Below are positions 33,393-41,985 of a DNA stretch of 64,000 bases, one piece after another. The position numbers were made by a program, and so were the translations under genes. Every line of letters starts with the position of its first letter. Positions within the stretch are counted from its first letter, which is position 1. The notes beneath the pieces were generated by a model. The model saw only the letters and a list, made by a program, of their open reading frames with translations. It ran no database searches and was not told the DNA's origin. The stretch comes from Clostridia bacterium (GTDB taxonomy: Bacteria > Bacillota > Clostridia > Christensenellales > Aristaeellaceae): the NCBI GenBank assembly GCA_017552615.1, contig JAFZPI010000043.1:62001-126000 (forward strand). Reading direction: 5' to 3'.

Positions 33393-33860
33393 ATGGAAGC
33401 AAACAGGACCGTAAGGGTATCCGCAAAAGCGCTGGTCATTCGGAATGGCAAAATGCTTGCCATTCGCCTCAGGGATCAGGACGGCGATTTCTATATCATG
33501 CCAGGCGGCGGCCAAGCAGCCGGCGAACTGCTGCCTGCCGCTGTGGAACGCGAAGTCGCCGAAGAGACAGGTCTTGCGGTGAAAGCACAAGACGTTGCTT
33601 TTGTGATCGAAGGCGCGGAAGGAGAAATTCACCACAGGGTAGATATCGTCTTCCGGTGTGAGCTCGTCGGAGAAACAGACACCAACCGTCACCCGGACCA
33701 TAACCAGATCGGTTATGAATGGCTGGACATCGCCACCCTGAACCGAACACCCCTCTATCCATCCAGACTTCGCCGCCCCATCATGAATCTGTATGAAGGA
33801 AAGAAAACAGCCGTCTATCTTGGCAACGAAAACATGGGCGACCCGGAAATCACAGACTGA
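33393..33860 (+). CDS. Nudix hydrolase
   Basis: 155 residues. The Nudix box reads GGGQAAGELLPAAVEREVAEETGL, matching GX5EX7REUXEEXGU apart from minor positions, so it should bind magnesium and hydrolyse a nucleoside diphosphate linked to another group. The rest of the fold is typical and it has no extra domain. It is flanked by acetyltransferase genes, which gives no clear hint of the substrate. Confidence 0.93.
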   Translation: MEANRTVRVSAKALVIRNGKMLAIRLRDQDGDFYIMPGGGQAAGELLPAAVEREVAEETGLAVKAQDVAFVIEGAEGEIHHRVDIVFRCELVGETDTNRHPDHNQIGYEWLDIATLNRTPLYPSRLRRPIMNLYEGKKTAVYLGNENMGDPEITD

Positions 33861-33890
33861 AGAATCCCGTGATGAGATGAAAGGAAATCC

Positions 33891-35018
33891 ATGAAGCACA
33901 AACGACTGAACCGGGACCTGTGGGGCTTTCAATACTATCCCTACTACCAAATGCGTATCGACGACCCGCTGTTCCATGGGCTGGCCTGCCTGATTCGATT
34001 CTCGGACGGAAAATCCAGCTACTGGGAAACTCCAAAGGCCGGTCGTATCCAGGTGATCGGCGCGGGCATGACATGGCTGGAACTGATCCCGGATGACCAG
34101 GACCGTGTGATCACCGCTGTGTATTTTCCAAAGGGAACGCATGATCCGGAGCGAAAAAACTATCCCCGACCTGCAAATCAGACTTATCAGCCATCCTTCT
34201 GGTATGTGGACATCATTGAAGGAACCGAAACCGATGACTGCGACATTGCGGTTTTCATTGACAAGTACCTCGATGTGATCTTTACCCCGGAAGGTGATAT
34301 CAGGATCGACGACCGCGATGAGCTCGACACCGCTTTGGCTTCGGGAGAACTGACGCACAAGCAGTATGACCGCGCCTTGGCAGAATGCGACTCTATCCTT
34401 CACAACCTGTGCGAAGACATCCCGAAAACAGATCACTGGTGCGCAGAGGTCATGAAAATCGTCGAGCAGAGAATCTTGGATGGCGAGCCAAACCACCTGA
34501 GCCGGGAAATCCTCGAATGGCAGAAGCAGTGGAGCATCCGTCCGATCTTAGAGGCTGAAATTCCTGCATGTGCCGTGCTCATACAAAAAGCCTTCCGGAC
34601 CGTCGCCGATGATTTCGGTTTCACCCGGGTAAATGCGCCGCGCTTTACCGCTTTTGCCGTCACGGACGAAAGAGTCCGTCAGGAAATGGAAGATCCCCAT
34701 CGCTCGATCATCGGATGCTTTGACCAAGATCAGCAGCTGGTCGGGTGCTATTCTCTTCGACTGTCGGATGATAATTCCAGCGAACTGAATCACCTGTGCG
34801 TCCTGCCGGAATACAGGCACCTGCACATCGGGAAAATGCTGCTGCAGGATGCGTTTGAACGGGCGTTCCAACGGGGAGCCCACAGTATGATGATCAGTAT
34901 TGTGGAAGAAAACACTATGCTGAAACGATGGTATGAAAGCTTTGGTTTTTCTCCCGTAGAGACGAAGAAGTTTGATTTTCTGCCGTTTACCTGCGGGTAT
35001 ATGCAGAGAATGCTTTGA
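33891..35018 (+). CDS. DUF402-GNAT acetyltransferase fusion
   Basis: 375 residues in two parts. Residues about 1-175 match DUF402, a fold with nucleoside-diphosphatase members, recognised by FWYVDIIEG, DKYLDVIFTPEGDIRIDDRDEL and the following helix. Residues about 220-375 are a GNAT domain with motif A in LCVLPEYRHLHIGKMLLQDAFERAF and ENTMLKRWYESFGF. The join is in one continuous frame with no internal stop, so this is a real fusion. Substrates of both halves are unknown. AAAGGAAA precedes the ATG. Confidence 0.85.
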   Translation: MKHKRLNRDLWGFQYYPYYQMRIDDPLFHGLACLIRFSDGKSSYWETPKAGRIQVIGAGMTWLELIPDDQDRVITAVYFPKGTHDPERKNYPRPANQTYQPSFWYVDIIEGTETDDCDIAVFIDKYLDVIFTPEGDIRIDDRDELDTALASGELTHKQYDRALAECDSILHNLCEDIPKTDHWCAEVMKIVEQRILDGEPNHLSREILEWQKQWSIRPILEAEIPACAVLIQKAFRTVADDFGFTRVNAPRFTAFAVTDERVRQEMEDPHRSIIGCFDQDQQLVGCYSLRLSDDNSSELNHLCVLPEYRHLHIGKMLLQDAFERAFQRGAHSMMISIVEENTMLKRWYESFGFSPVETKKFDFLPFTCGYMQRML

Positions 35019-35033
35019 GAAAGGAATCTATCG

Positions 35034-35726
35034 ATGAAACTGCACGGACTGCAAAAGATGACCCTCCTAGACTGGCCCGGCCATGTGGCCTGCACCGTCT
35101 TCCTTGGTGGATGCGATTTCCGCTGTCCGTTCTGCCACAACTTTGAACTGGTGGACGGCACCGCACCCGCCGTGATGGACGATACAGAATTCTTTGCTTT
35201 TCTGGAAAAGCGCAAGGGTCTGCTCGACGGTGTGGCCATCACCGGCGGAGAACCCTGCCTGCACAAGGATCTCCTGGACTTCATGCGCCGTATCCGGGAG
35301 ATGGGCTTTGGCGTGAAGCTCGATACCAACGGGTATCATCCTGCTTTGCTCCGCAGCCTGTTGGAAGAAGGGCTGGCGGATTATGTCGCCATGGACATCA
35401 AGAACAGTCCGGAAAAGTATGCGGAAACGATTGGACTGGAAAGCCTGGATCTCTCCCCTGTTCGAGAAAGTGTTCGCCTGTTGATGGGCAGCGCCGCTGA
35501 CTATGAGTTCCGCACGACCGTAGTGGATGAGCTACACGGCGAAGATGACTTCCGGGCAATCGGAGCGTGGATCAAAGGGGCAAAACGGTACTTCCTTCAG
35601 GCCTTTACCGACCGGGATACGGTTCCATTCGCTGGCTTCCACGCCCCCTCCCGGGAGGCGATGCATACCTATGCAAACATCATGCGTGAGTTTGTCCCGT
35701 CTACCGCCATCCGGGGGGATGACTGA
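35034..35726 (+). CDS. nrdG: Anaerobic RNR-activating radical SAM protein (NrdG-type)
   Basis: 230 residues. The radical SAM cluster motif is in GGCDFRCPFCHN (CxxxCxxC), which binds a 4Fe-4S cluster that cleaves S-adenosylmethionine. AITGGEPCLH follows. The length and the LQKMTLLDWPGHVACTVFLGGC opening fit the activase family that installs the glycyl radical on the class III ribonucleotide reductase. The target gene nrdD lies 202 bases downstream. Closely related activases serve pyruvate formate-lyase-like enzymes, but the neighbour makes the RNR role the best reading. AAAGGA supports the start. Confidence 0.92.
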   Translation: MKLHGLQKMTLLDWPGHVACTVFLGGCDFRCPFCHNFELVDGTAPAVMDDTEFFAFLEKRKGLLDGVAITGGEPCLHKDLLDFMRRIREMGFGVKLDTNGYHPALLRSLLEEGLADYVAMDIKNSPEKYAETIGLESLDLSPVRESVRLLMGSAADYEFRTTVVDELHGEDDFRAIGAWIKGAKRYFLQAFTDRDTVPFAGFHAPSREAMHTYANIMREFVPSTAIRGDD

Positions 35727-35769
35727 GCCTTTTTCGGGTTGGTTCCGGGTTGCATGGTTCTGCACCCAT

Positions 35770-35785
35770 ATACAACATCTTGTTC
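35770..35785 (+). promoter_or_regulatory. Candidate NrdR box 1
   Basis: ATACAACATCTTGTTC matches 11 of 16 positions of the NrdR consensus (ACACWATATATWGTGT). Box 2 is exactly 42 bases downstream, about four helical turns, as in tandem NrdR sites. NrdR represses RNR operons when ATP or dATP is bound. This is a candidate. Confidence 0.5.
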
Positions 35786-35811
35786 TAAATCGGGCTTTTT
35801 CAGGAAATTGA

Positions 35812-35850
35812 CCACAACATATTGACAAACCCCTTTCCATGTGATAGTCT
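35812..35850 (+). promoter_or_regulatory. Promoter of nrdD with overlapping candidate NrdR box 2
   Basis: CCACAACATATTGACA (35812-35827; 11 of 16 NrdR consensus positions) overlaps the -35 box TTGACA (35822-35827). A 17-base spacer and TAGTCT (35845-35850) follow. A repressor bound here would block the promoter. Confidence 0.6.
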
Positions 35851-35928
35851 AACCCTTGCCGCGTGGTGCTTCGTTGAAGTGCGCCCGCAGGAGAGATATT
35901 GACCATCCGCGAAAGGGGATTTTTCACA

Positions 35929-38355
35929 ATGTATCAGGTTGTTAAGCGCGACGGCAAGCTCGTGGATTTTTCCATCGGCAAGATTACGGCCGCCATTACC
36001 AAGGCTTTTGACGGCTGCGGGAAGCAGTACCATCCCAGCGTGATCGAACTGATCGCCCTCCATGTCACGTCCGACTTCGAGTCCAAGATCCACGACGGCA
36101 AGATCACCGTGGAGGACATCCAGGACAGCGTGGAAAAGGTCCTCTCTGAGTCCGGCTATGCCGATGTGGCGAAAGCCTACATCCTCTACCGCAAGCAGCG
36201 TGAAAAGGTCCGCAACGTCAATTCCGCCCTGCTCAACTACAAGGACCTGGTCGACAACTATCTCCAGATCAACGACTGGCGCGTGAAGGAGAACTCTACC
36301 GTCACCTATTCCGTCGGCGGCCTGATCCTCTCCAACTCCGGCGCCATCACCGCCAATTACTGGCTGAGCGAGGTCTATGACGACGAAATCGCCGAGGCCC
36401 ACCGCTCCGCCGCCCTCCATCTGCACGACCTGTCCATGCTGACCGGCTACTGCGCTGGCTGGAGCCTGAAGCAGCTGATCCAGGAAGGCCTGGGCGGCGT
36501 ACCTGGCAAGATCACCTCCTCCCCCGCCAGCCACCTCTCCACCCTCTGCAACCAGATGGTCAACTTCCTCGGCATCATGCAGAATGAATGGGCCGGCGCC
36601 CAGGCGTTTTCCTCTTTCGATACCTACCTGGCCCCCTTCGTGAAGGTGGACAACCTGACCCAGAAAGAGGTCAAGCAATGTGTCCAGTCCTTCATCTATG
36701 GTGTGAACACCCCCAGCCGGTGGGGCACCCAGGCACCTTTCTCCAACGTGACACTGGACTGGGTCGTGCCCGCGGATATGAAGAACCTCCCCGCCATCGT
36801 CGGCGGCAAAGAGCTCGATTTCACCTACGGCGACTGCCAAAAAGAGATGGACATGGTCAACAAAGCGTTCATCGAGATCATGATCGAAGGCGACGCCAAC
36901 GGCCGCGGCTTCCAGTACCCGATCCCGACCTACTCCATCACCCGCAATTTCGACTGGTCCGAGACCGAGAACAACAAACTGCTCTTTGAGATGACGGCAA
37001 AGTACGGCACACCCTATTTCTCCAACTATATCAATTCCGACATGGAACCCAGCGACGTGCGCTCGATGTGCTGCCGCCTGCGCCTGGACCTGCGCGAGCT
37101 CCGGAAAAAGAGCGGCGGCTTCTTCGGCAGCGGCGAGTCCACCGGCTCCATCGGCGTTGTGACCATCAACATGCCCCGCATCGCCTACCTTGCGACGGAC
37201 GAGGCCGATTTCTACCGCCGCCTCGATAAGCTGATGGACCTCGCCGCCCGTAGCCTGAAGACCAAGCGCACCGTCATCACAAAGCTCCTCGAGAACGGCC
37301 TCTATCCCTACACCAAGCGCTATCTCGGCAACTTTGAGAACCACTTCTCCACTATCGGCCTGATCGGTATGAACGAAGTCGGCCTCAACGCCAAGTGGCT
37401 GCGGAAGGACATGTCCCATCCCGAGACCCAGCGCTTCACCCGCGACGTGCTGAACCACATGCGCGAGCGTCTGATGGACTACCAGGAAGAATACGGCGAC
37501 CTGTATAACCTAGAGGCCACCCCAGCGGAATCCACGACCTATCGCTTTGCCAAGCATGACAAAGAGCTTTACCCGGACATCATCACCGCCAACATGAACG
37601 GCACGCCCTACTACACGAATTCCTCCCACCTGCCCGTGGGCTACACGGAGGACGTGTTCTCCGCGCTTGATATTCAGGACGAACTGCAGACCCTGTACAC
37701 CTCCGGCACCGTGTTCCACGCCTTCCTGGGCGAAAAGCTGCCGGACTGGAAAGCCGCGGCCAACCTGGTGCGCAAGATCGCCGAGAACTACAAGCTCCCC
37801 TACTACACCATGAGCCCCACCTATTCGGTCTGCCGCGACCACGGCTACCTTACAGGCGAGCAGTACATCTGCCCCCACTGCGGCCAGAAGACCGAAGTGT
37901 ACAGCCGCATCACCGGCTACTACCGCCCCGTCCAGAACTGGAACGCCGGCAAGACGCAGGAGTTCAAGGACCGCAAGGTTTACAACATCGGGCACTCCGT
38001 CCTGACCCACACCGGCCCGAAATCCGCCCTGGCGGACGCCGCCCTTGAAGCCGCGCAGGAAGCCGCATGCTGCGCGCCGATGCAGCCCACGATGCTCGCG
38101 GATGAACCCAAGGCAGAAAAGCCCGCGGACGTGCTGCTCTTCAAAACGCCCACCTGCCCCAACTGCAAGACCGCCCAAGCCCTGCTGGACCGCGCCGGCG
38201 TCCGCTATGAAGCTGTGAACGCCAACGAGTCCAAAGACCTGGTGGAGCGCTATGATATCAAGCAGGCGCCCACCCTGGTGCTGCTGAGCCCTGACGGCTT
38301 CGCAAAGTACCGCGGTGTTTCCGATATCAAGGGCTGGCTGATGCAGCGGCAGTGA
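35929..38355 (+). CDS. nrdD: Anaerobic (class III) ribonucleoside-triphosphate reductase with C-terminal redoxin domain
   Basis: An 808-residue oxygen-sensitive enzyme that reduces NTPs to dNTPs through a glycyl radical. An ATP-cone allosteric domain (about 1-95) precedes the ten-stranded barrel. Near the end are a four-cysteine zinc site (CRDHG and CPHCG) and the glycyl radical loop RITGYYRP (G663). Beyond it lies an extra domain (about 725-808) with TPTCPNCKT, a C743-P-N-C746 thioredoxin/glutaredoxin active site. Class III enzymes reduced by a thioredoxin-type redoxin are known, and the next gene is a thioredoxin-reductase-like flavoprotein, so this fusion probably carries its own reductant. 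The ATG at 35929 follows GAAAGGGGA. NrdR-like boxes precede it. Confidence 0.96.
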   Translation: MYQVVKRDGKLVDFSIGKITAAITKAFDGCGKQYHPSVIELIALHVTSDFESKIHDGKITVEDIQDSVEKVLSESGYADVAKAYILYRKQREKVRNVNSALLNYKDLVDNYLQINDWRVKENSTVTYSVGGLILSNSGAITANYWLSEVYDDEIAEAHRSAALHLHDLSMLTGYCAGWSLKQLIQEGLGGVPGKITSSPASHLSTLCNQMVNFLGIMQNEWAGAQAFSSFDTYLAPFVKVDNLTQKEVKQCVQSFIYGVNTPSRWGTQAPFSNVTLDWVVPADMKNLPAIVGGKELDFTYGDCQKEMDMVNKAFIEIMIEGDANGRGFQYPIPTYSITRNFDWSETENNKLLFEMTAKYGTPYFSNYINSDMEPSDVRSMCCRLRLDLRELRKKSGGFFGSGESTGSIGVVTINMPRIAYLATDEADFYRRLDKLMDLAARSLKTKRTVITKLLENGLYPYTKRYLGNFENHFSTIGLIGMNEVGLNAKWLRKDMSHPETQRFTRDVLNHMRERLMDYQEEYGDLYNLEATPAESTTYRFAKHDKELYPDIITANMNGTPYYTNSSHLPVGYTEDVFSALDIQDELQTLYTSGTVFHAFLGEKLPDWKAAANLVRKIAENYKLPYYTMSPTYSVCRDHGYLTGEQYICPHCGQKTEVYSRITGYYRPVQNWNAGKTQEFKDRKVYNIGHSVLTHTGPKSALADAALEAAQEAACCAPMQPTMLADEPKAEKPADVLLFKTPTCPNCKTAQALLDRAGVRYEAVNANESKDLVERYDIKQAPTLVLLSPDGFAKYRGVSDIKGWLMQRQ

Positions 38356-38367
38356 CGGAGGCGCACC

Positions 38368-39276
38368 ATGCATGATGTGATCGTGGTGGGCGGCGGGCCT
38401 GCCGGTATGACAGCCGCCCTGTATGCCCTCCGCAACGGAAAAAGCGCCCTGGTCATCGAGCGCGAAGGATTCGGCGGGCAGATCACCCACTCCCCGAAGG
38501 TCGAGAACTATCCCGGAACCCTCCAGATGAGCGGCAACGAGTTCGCTGAACGGCTACTGGACCAGATCCTGGCCCAGGGTGCTGAGATCGAATTCGAAAA
38601 CGTGATCAAAGTCGAACAAAATGAAAGCACCCTGACTGTCCGCACGGAAGAAGGCAGTGCTTTCGAGGGAAAGGCTGTCATCCTGGCCACCGGCGCTTCC
38701 CATCGCATGCTTGGCCTCCCCGGCGAACAGGAACTGGTCGGCGAAGGCGTCTCCTACTGCGCCATCTGCGACGGTGATTTCTATGCCGGAAAAGATGTGT
38801 GCGTGGTCGGCGGCGGTAACTCTGCCCTGCAGGAAGCGGTGTTACTGAGTGATATCTGCAGGACAGTCACCATCCTCCAGGACATGCCGTTCCTGACGGG
38901 AGAACAGAAGCTCCAGGATGTCCTCACAAAGAAAGAAAACGTCCGCGTGATGTGCGGCGTCGCTGTGACTGCGCTGAACCAGTCGGACGGTGTCCTGACG
39001 GGCGTCGGGATCCGCCACCGGGAGAACAGCATCGAAGAGTCTGTTTCCTGCGACGGAGTGTTCGTCGCCATCGGCCTGGTCCCGCACAATGAAGCGTTCA
39101 CCGATGTGGCAGACCTGGACGCTGCCGGATACTTCGACGCCGACGAACGCTGCCTGAGCATGACACCCGGGGTCTATGTGGCCGGCGACTGCCGCCGCAA
39201 GGGCATCCGCCAGCTGGCTACGGCCATCGCAGACGGCGCCTGCGCCGCCATGGCCGCGTGCAGGAATATGGATTGA
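38368..39276 (+). CDS. Thioredoxin reductase-like flavoprotein
   Basis: 302 residues with the FAD motif VVGGGPAGMTAALYALRNG, the redox-active pair CAICD (C131 and C134), and a second dinucleotide loop VVGGGNSALQEA. The HRRxxxRA block that binds the 2'-phosphate of NADPH in classical thioredoxin reductases is replaced by ILQDMPFLTGEQ, so NADH or another donor is more likely; that is inference. The C-terminal FAD motif GVYVAGDCRRKGIRQLATAIADGA is intact. It follows nrdD by 12 bases and is probably its reductase partner through the redoxin domain. Confidence 0.9.
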   Translation: MHDVIVVGGGPAGMTAALYALRNGKSALVIEREGFGGQITHSPKVENYPGTLQMSGNEFAERLLDQILAQGAEIEFENVIKVEQNESTLTVRTEEGSAFEGKAVILATGASHRMLGLPGEQELVGEGVSYCAICDGDFYAGKDVCVVGGGNSALQEAVLLSDICRTVTILQDMPFLTGEQKLQDVLTKKENVRVMCGVAVTALNQSDGVLTGVGIRHRENSIEESVSCDGVFVAIGLVPHNEAFTDVADLDAAGYFDADERCLSMTPGVYVAGDCRRKGIRQLATAIADGACAAMAACRNMD

Positions 39277-39294
39277 CGGAACCGTGTCCTCCCT

Positions 39295-39325
39295 CCCCTC
39301 TCCTTGCCGGTGAGGGGATTTCTTT
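39295..39325 (+). terminator. Possible intrinsic terminator after the nrd-reductase genes
   Basis: A 6-bp stem (CCCCTC 39295-39300 with GAGGGG 39312-39317) is followed by ATTTCTTT. The sequence resembles the CTCCCC/GGGGAG part of the palindromic repeats at 40126 and 44595, so it may be a repeat fragment used as a terminator. Confidence 0.5.
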
Positions 39326-39335
39326 GCGAAAACCC

Positions 39336-39364
39336 TTGCAATTCACAATAGATTGTATTAAACT
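39336..39364 (+). promoter_or_regulatory. Promoter of the GntR regulator gene
   Basis: TTGCAA (39336-39341), 17 bases, TAAACT (39359-39364). Confidence 0.5.
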
Positions 39365-39420
39365 TGTATCCGAAATGCAGACAATATACATCTGCATTTT
39401 CAAAGAGGAGGCCACCGAGG

Positions 39421-40122
39421 ATGGAAAAGAAGATCTCCTTCCAGCCCATGATGGAATCAAGACCGATCCGCGAGATCGCCTATGAAGTTTTAAAGCACGC
39501 CATTATCACCGGGGAGATCCCCGCCGGGGAACGCATTGTCGAGACTGATTACGCCGATCGCCTGCACATCAGCCGTACCCCCCTGCGCGAAGCCCTGCGC
39601 AAACTGGAGCGGGACGGCCTGGTCGAGTATATGCTTCGGCGCGGCGTGGTTGTGCGCGCGTTCACAATCGACGATGTTGAGGAAATCTACACGATCCGCA
39701 ACGCCCTCGAAATGCTGACCCTTCCCTCGATCATCGAACGAGCCACTGACGAGGACATCGCTTCCCTCCGGGAACGCCTACGGGTCATGGACGGCCTGGT
39801 CGCCGCCGGGAACATTGAGGAGCTTTCCCCCCTCGCGCGCGCTTTCCACACGGAGCTCACCGCCATCAGCGGCCTGAACCGTATCCTTCGGGTCATCGAG
39901 GGTCAGGACGAATACATCAAGCGCTTCTCCGCCATGTCCATCCGCCAGGAAAACCGCCTGAACGAGTCTCATGCGGAGCACCACAAGCTGGTGGACCTGA
40001 TCGAGGCCAAGGATCTGGAAGGCTTCACCGCCCTGATGTCGCATCACATTGAGGAAAGCAAGCGCAACTGCCTGAATGCCCTGATGGAACAGCAGGCTCA
40101 GCACGCGATGCAGAATACATAA
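39421..40122 (+). CDS. GntR-family transcriptional regulator, FadR/FCD type
   Basis: 233 residues. The N-terminal winged helix (about 12-75) has the GntR pattern AYEVLKHAIITGEIPAGERI, then SRTPLREALRKLERDGLV. The helical FCD effector domain (about 90-225) has the histidines and aspartates expected for a metal site (ARAFHTELTAIS, ESHAEHHKLV, MSHHIEESK). Such regulators bind carboxylic acids. Its targets are not obvious; it stands alone between the reductase gene and the palindromic repeat. The ATG at 39421 follows AGAGGAGG; an upstream in-frame start lacks such a site. Confidence 0.9.
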   Translation: MEKKISFQPMMESRPIREIAYEVLKHAIITGEIPAGERIVETDYADRLHISRTPLREALRKLERDGLVEYMLRRGVVVRAFTIDDVEEIYTIRNALEMLTLPSIIERATDEDIASLRERLRVMDGLVAAGNIEELSPLARAFHTELTAISGLNRILRVIEGQDEYIKRFSAMSIRQENRLNESHAEHHKLVDLIEAKDLEGFTALMSHHIEESKRNCLNALMEQQAQHAMQNT

Positions 40123-40125
40123 GAA

Positions 40126-40244
40126 CCTCATCCGGCGCTTCGCGCCACCTTCCCCTAAAGGGGAAGGCTTGAGTAGAAAAGTATCCAAAAGCCTTCCCCT
40201 TTAGGGGAAGGGGAACCGCCGCGCTTGCGCGGTGGTGGATGAGG
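40126..40244. repeat. Palindromic intergenic repeat, copy 1
   Basis: The element starts CCTCATCC and ends GGATGAGG. Inside, 40148-40170 is a perfect 23-base inverse of 40189-40211, each arm being nearly self-complementary (CCTTCCCCT with AGGGGAAGG). It could fold into a long cruciform RNA or DNA structure. It lies between convergent genes. A diverged relative is at 44595-44709. Confidence 0.85.
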
Positions 40245-40265
40245 TCTGTACATACCGAATGAGTT

Positions 40266-40304
40266 CAAAAAAACTGGCCATCTTCAAGACAGCCAGTTCT
40301 TTTC
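40266..40304 (-). terminator. Intrinsic terminator of the 536-residue secreted-protein gene (minus strand, possibly bidirectional)
   Basis: On the minus strand a 7-bp stem (AACTGGC...GCCAGTT, 40272-40278 with 40292-40298) is followed by seven T. It is 27 bases past the stop codon at 40325. Confidence 0.8.
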
Positions 40305-40324
40305 ATTGCCTGAAAACGAGATTC

Positions 40325-41935
40325 TTATTCCTCTCCCCAGAAAATCAGGTTGAAGCGCGGGTAGTAGTGGTCTCCGTTGACGCTGTCCTGCACCAGATGT
40401 GTGCCGATCAGCGTGCCGTACATCAGCTGCTGGCTGTCGATCTCGAAGGTCGGTTCCTCCTCGGTGTAAACCATCACATAATCCGCATAGCCGTCCGGCG
40501 TCACGCGCTGGGCCATGGTGATCAGCCAGCCGCTGCCGCTCGGGGCAATGCTGACCACATACATCCGGTAGCACATGATACGGTTGATGTAGCTCTGCAC
40601 TTTCCGCGTCAGGGTCGCATAGGCCGGCTTGATGGCCTCTTCAAGCGCCTTTTCCTGCATGTCGGTCTTGGTCAGGGAACGGGTCGCAGTGCAGGAGAAG
40701 GTGCGGGTGTTATAGTTCTTTTTGCTGAAGGTCAGGTTGATATGGTAGACGCCGTCAGCGCTGGTATCGATGGTGAAGGAGAACTTGCCGGAATTGTTGG
40801 TGCGGATTTGCTTGTTGTAGCCGCCGTCAACCATGCACTGCACCGTGGTCTGCTTGATCGTGGTGCCGGAGATCGTCAGGCTGTCGCCCTTCAGTTCCAG
40901 TGTCGCGGGAAGCTCCTCGTTGAAATTGACGACCAGGAGATTCGACTGATACGTCGTGACCTGGAAGACCTTCTCCTCGACCACTTCACCGTTCTTCTCG
41001 GCATTCAGGGTCATGAGCCAGATACCCTCCTGGGGCAGCACAACACTCAGTTTGAACTTACCCCGCTTGTCCGCGTCTTCCTGGAAGATCACGGGCTCGG
41101 ACGTGTCCATGCGCAGGCAGACGCCCACCAAGTGAGTGTACGGATCACAGGTTCCCTCCACGGTGAACTTGCCGGTATAGGTCTCGGCCGGAGGTTCGGA
41201 GGTGAACTTCAGGTTTGCCGTGCTGGCAGACACCTGGGCTACAGCCGTCTCGGTACCATCTCCTTCGCTGCCTTCGGGAAGCGGGATCAGTTCGCCGGAT
41301 TCCGTGACATTGTCCGCGGACACATGCTGGGTGAACTGCCAGGTGTTCCAGATCTTATTCAGGTTATTGTTATCCTTGCTGGCCAGGCGGCGCCCGTAGA
41401 CCTTGTAGTCCAGGGTGATCGTGTAACCGTTCTTGATGGTCTTACGGGCGTAGCCGCTCCATTTCACGCCGTTCTGGTTATAGCTGTATTTCAGCATCAG
41501 GAATCGACCCTGTGCCGTCTTTTTCCACTCGGCGGACTGGATATTATAGCCCAATTGTTTGTAGGTCGCGCCGCTCAGGTGCTCCTTGCGGTAGCTGGCG
41601 CGGTAGTTGGGCGTTTGGTCATCGATGTCGTGAACCTGGATGGCCGTCTCGTCCCGGACCGCCGTGATCTCGAAGCAAGCGTCCGCATCCACGGTCCACG
41701 CCTGCAGCAGCACACCGCGAGCATTCCAGTCCGCGATCATCTCCGCCTCGGTCATGTTGTGATTGGCAAGCCACTCCGGATGCCGGGAAATATTGTCTGC
41801 CCGCAGCACGACATAGGTGTTCGGGATCTCACAGGTGGCATAGATCATATCCAGGGTCACCGTGTCCGCTGCCGCGATACCGCAGCAAAGCAGAATCGCC
41901 AGGGCAAACAGCAGAAGCACAGAAGCTTTTTTCAT
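40325..41935 (-). CDS. Secreted protein of unknown function
   Basis: 536 residues with a clear signal peptide (MKKASVLLLFALAILLCCG, cut near AAA). No enzyme motif is recognisable. The N-terminal mature half (about 25-205) is mixed alpha/beta. Residues about 235-415 form two or three beta-rich segments (FTVEGTCDPYTHLVGVCLRM, LKGDSLTISGTT, GVYHINLTFSK) that look like Ig-like or bacterial surface beta-sandwich domains. The final 120 residues are different and end in HYYPRFNLIFWGEE. No sortase or lipoprotein signal is present. It is a single-gene transcript with its own promoter and terminator. I do not recognise the family. Confidence 0.75.
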   Translation of the reverse strand: MKKASVLLLFALAILLCCGIAAADTVTLDMIYATCEIPNTYVVLRADNISRHPEWLANHNMTEAEMIADWNARGVLLQAWTVDADACFEITAVRDETAIQVHDIDDQTPNYRASYRKEHLSGATYKQLGYNIQSAEWKKTAQGRFLMLKYSYNQNGVKWSGYARKTIKNGYTITLDYKVYGRRLASKDNNNLNKIWNTWQFTQHVSADNVTESGELIPLPEGSEGDGTETAVAQVSASTANLKFTSEPPAETYTGKFTVEGTCDPYTHLVGVCLRMDTSEPVIFQEDADKRGKFKLSVVLPQEGIWLMTLNAEKNGEVVEEKVFQVTTYQSNLLVVNFNEELPATLELKGDSLTISGTTIKQTTVQCMVDGGYNKQIRTNNSGKFSFTIDTSADGVYHINLTFSKKNYNTRTFSCTATRSLTKTDMQEKALEEAIKPAYATLTRKVQSYINRIMCYRMYVVSIAPSGSGWLITMAQRVTPDGYADYVMVYTEEEPTFEIDSQQLMYGTLIGTHLVQDSVNGDHYYPRFNLIFWGEE

Positions 41936-41985
41936 GGTGATTCACCGGCCTTTCAGCAAGCGTTCAGCATCATAGTCCAAAGTAA

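Noticed and set aside
35800-37458. 552-codon open frame opposite nrdD
   Set aside because: Shadow of a highly conserved gene with no start signal; composition is dominated by His, Gly and Val as in antisense frames.
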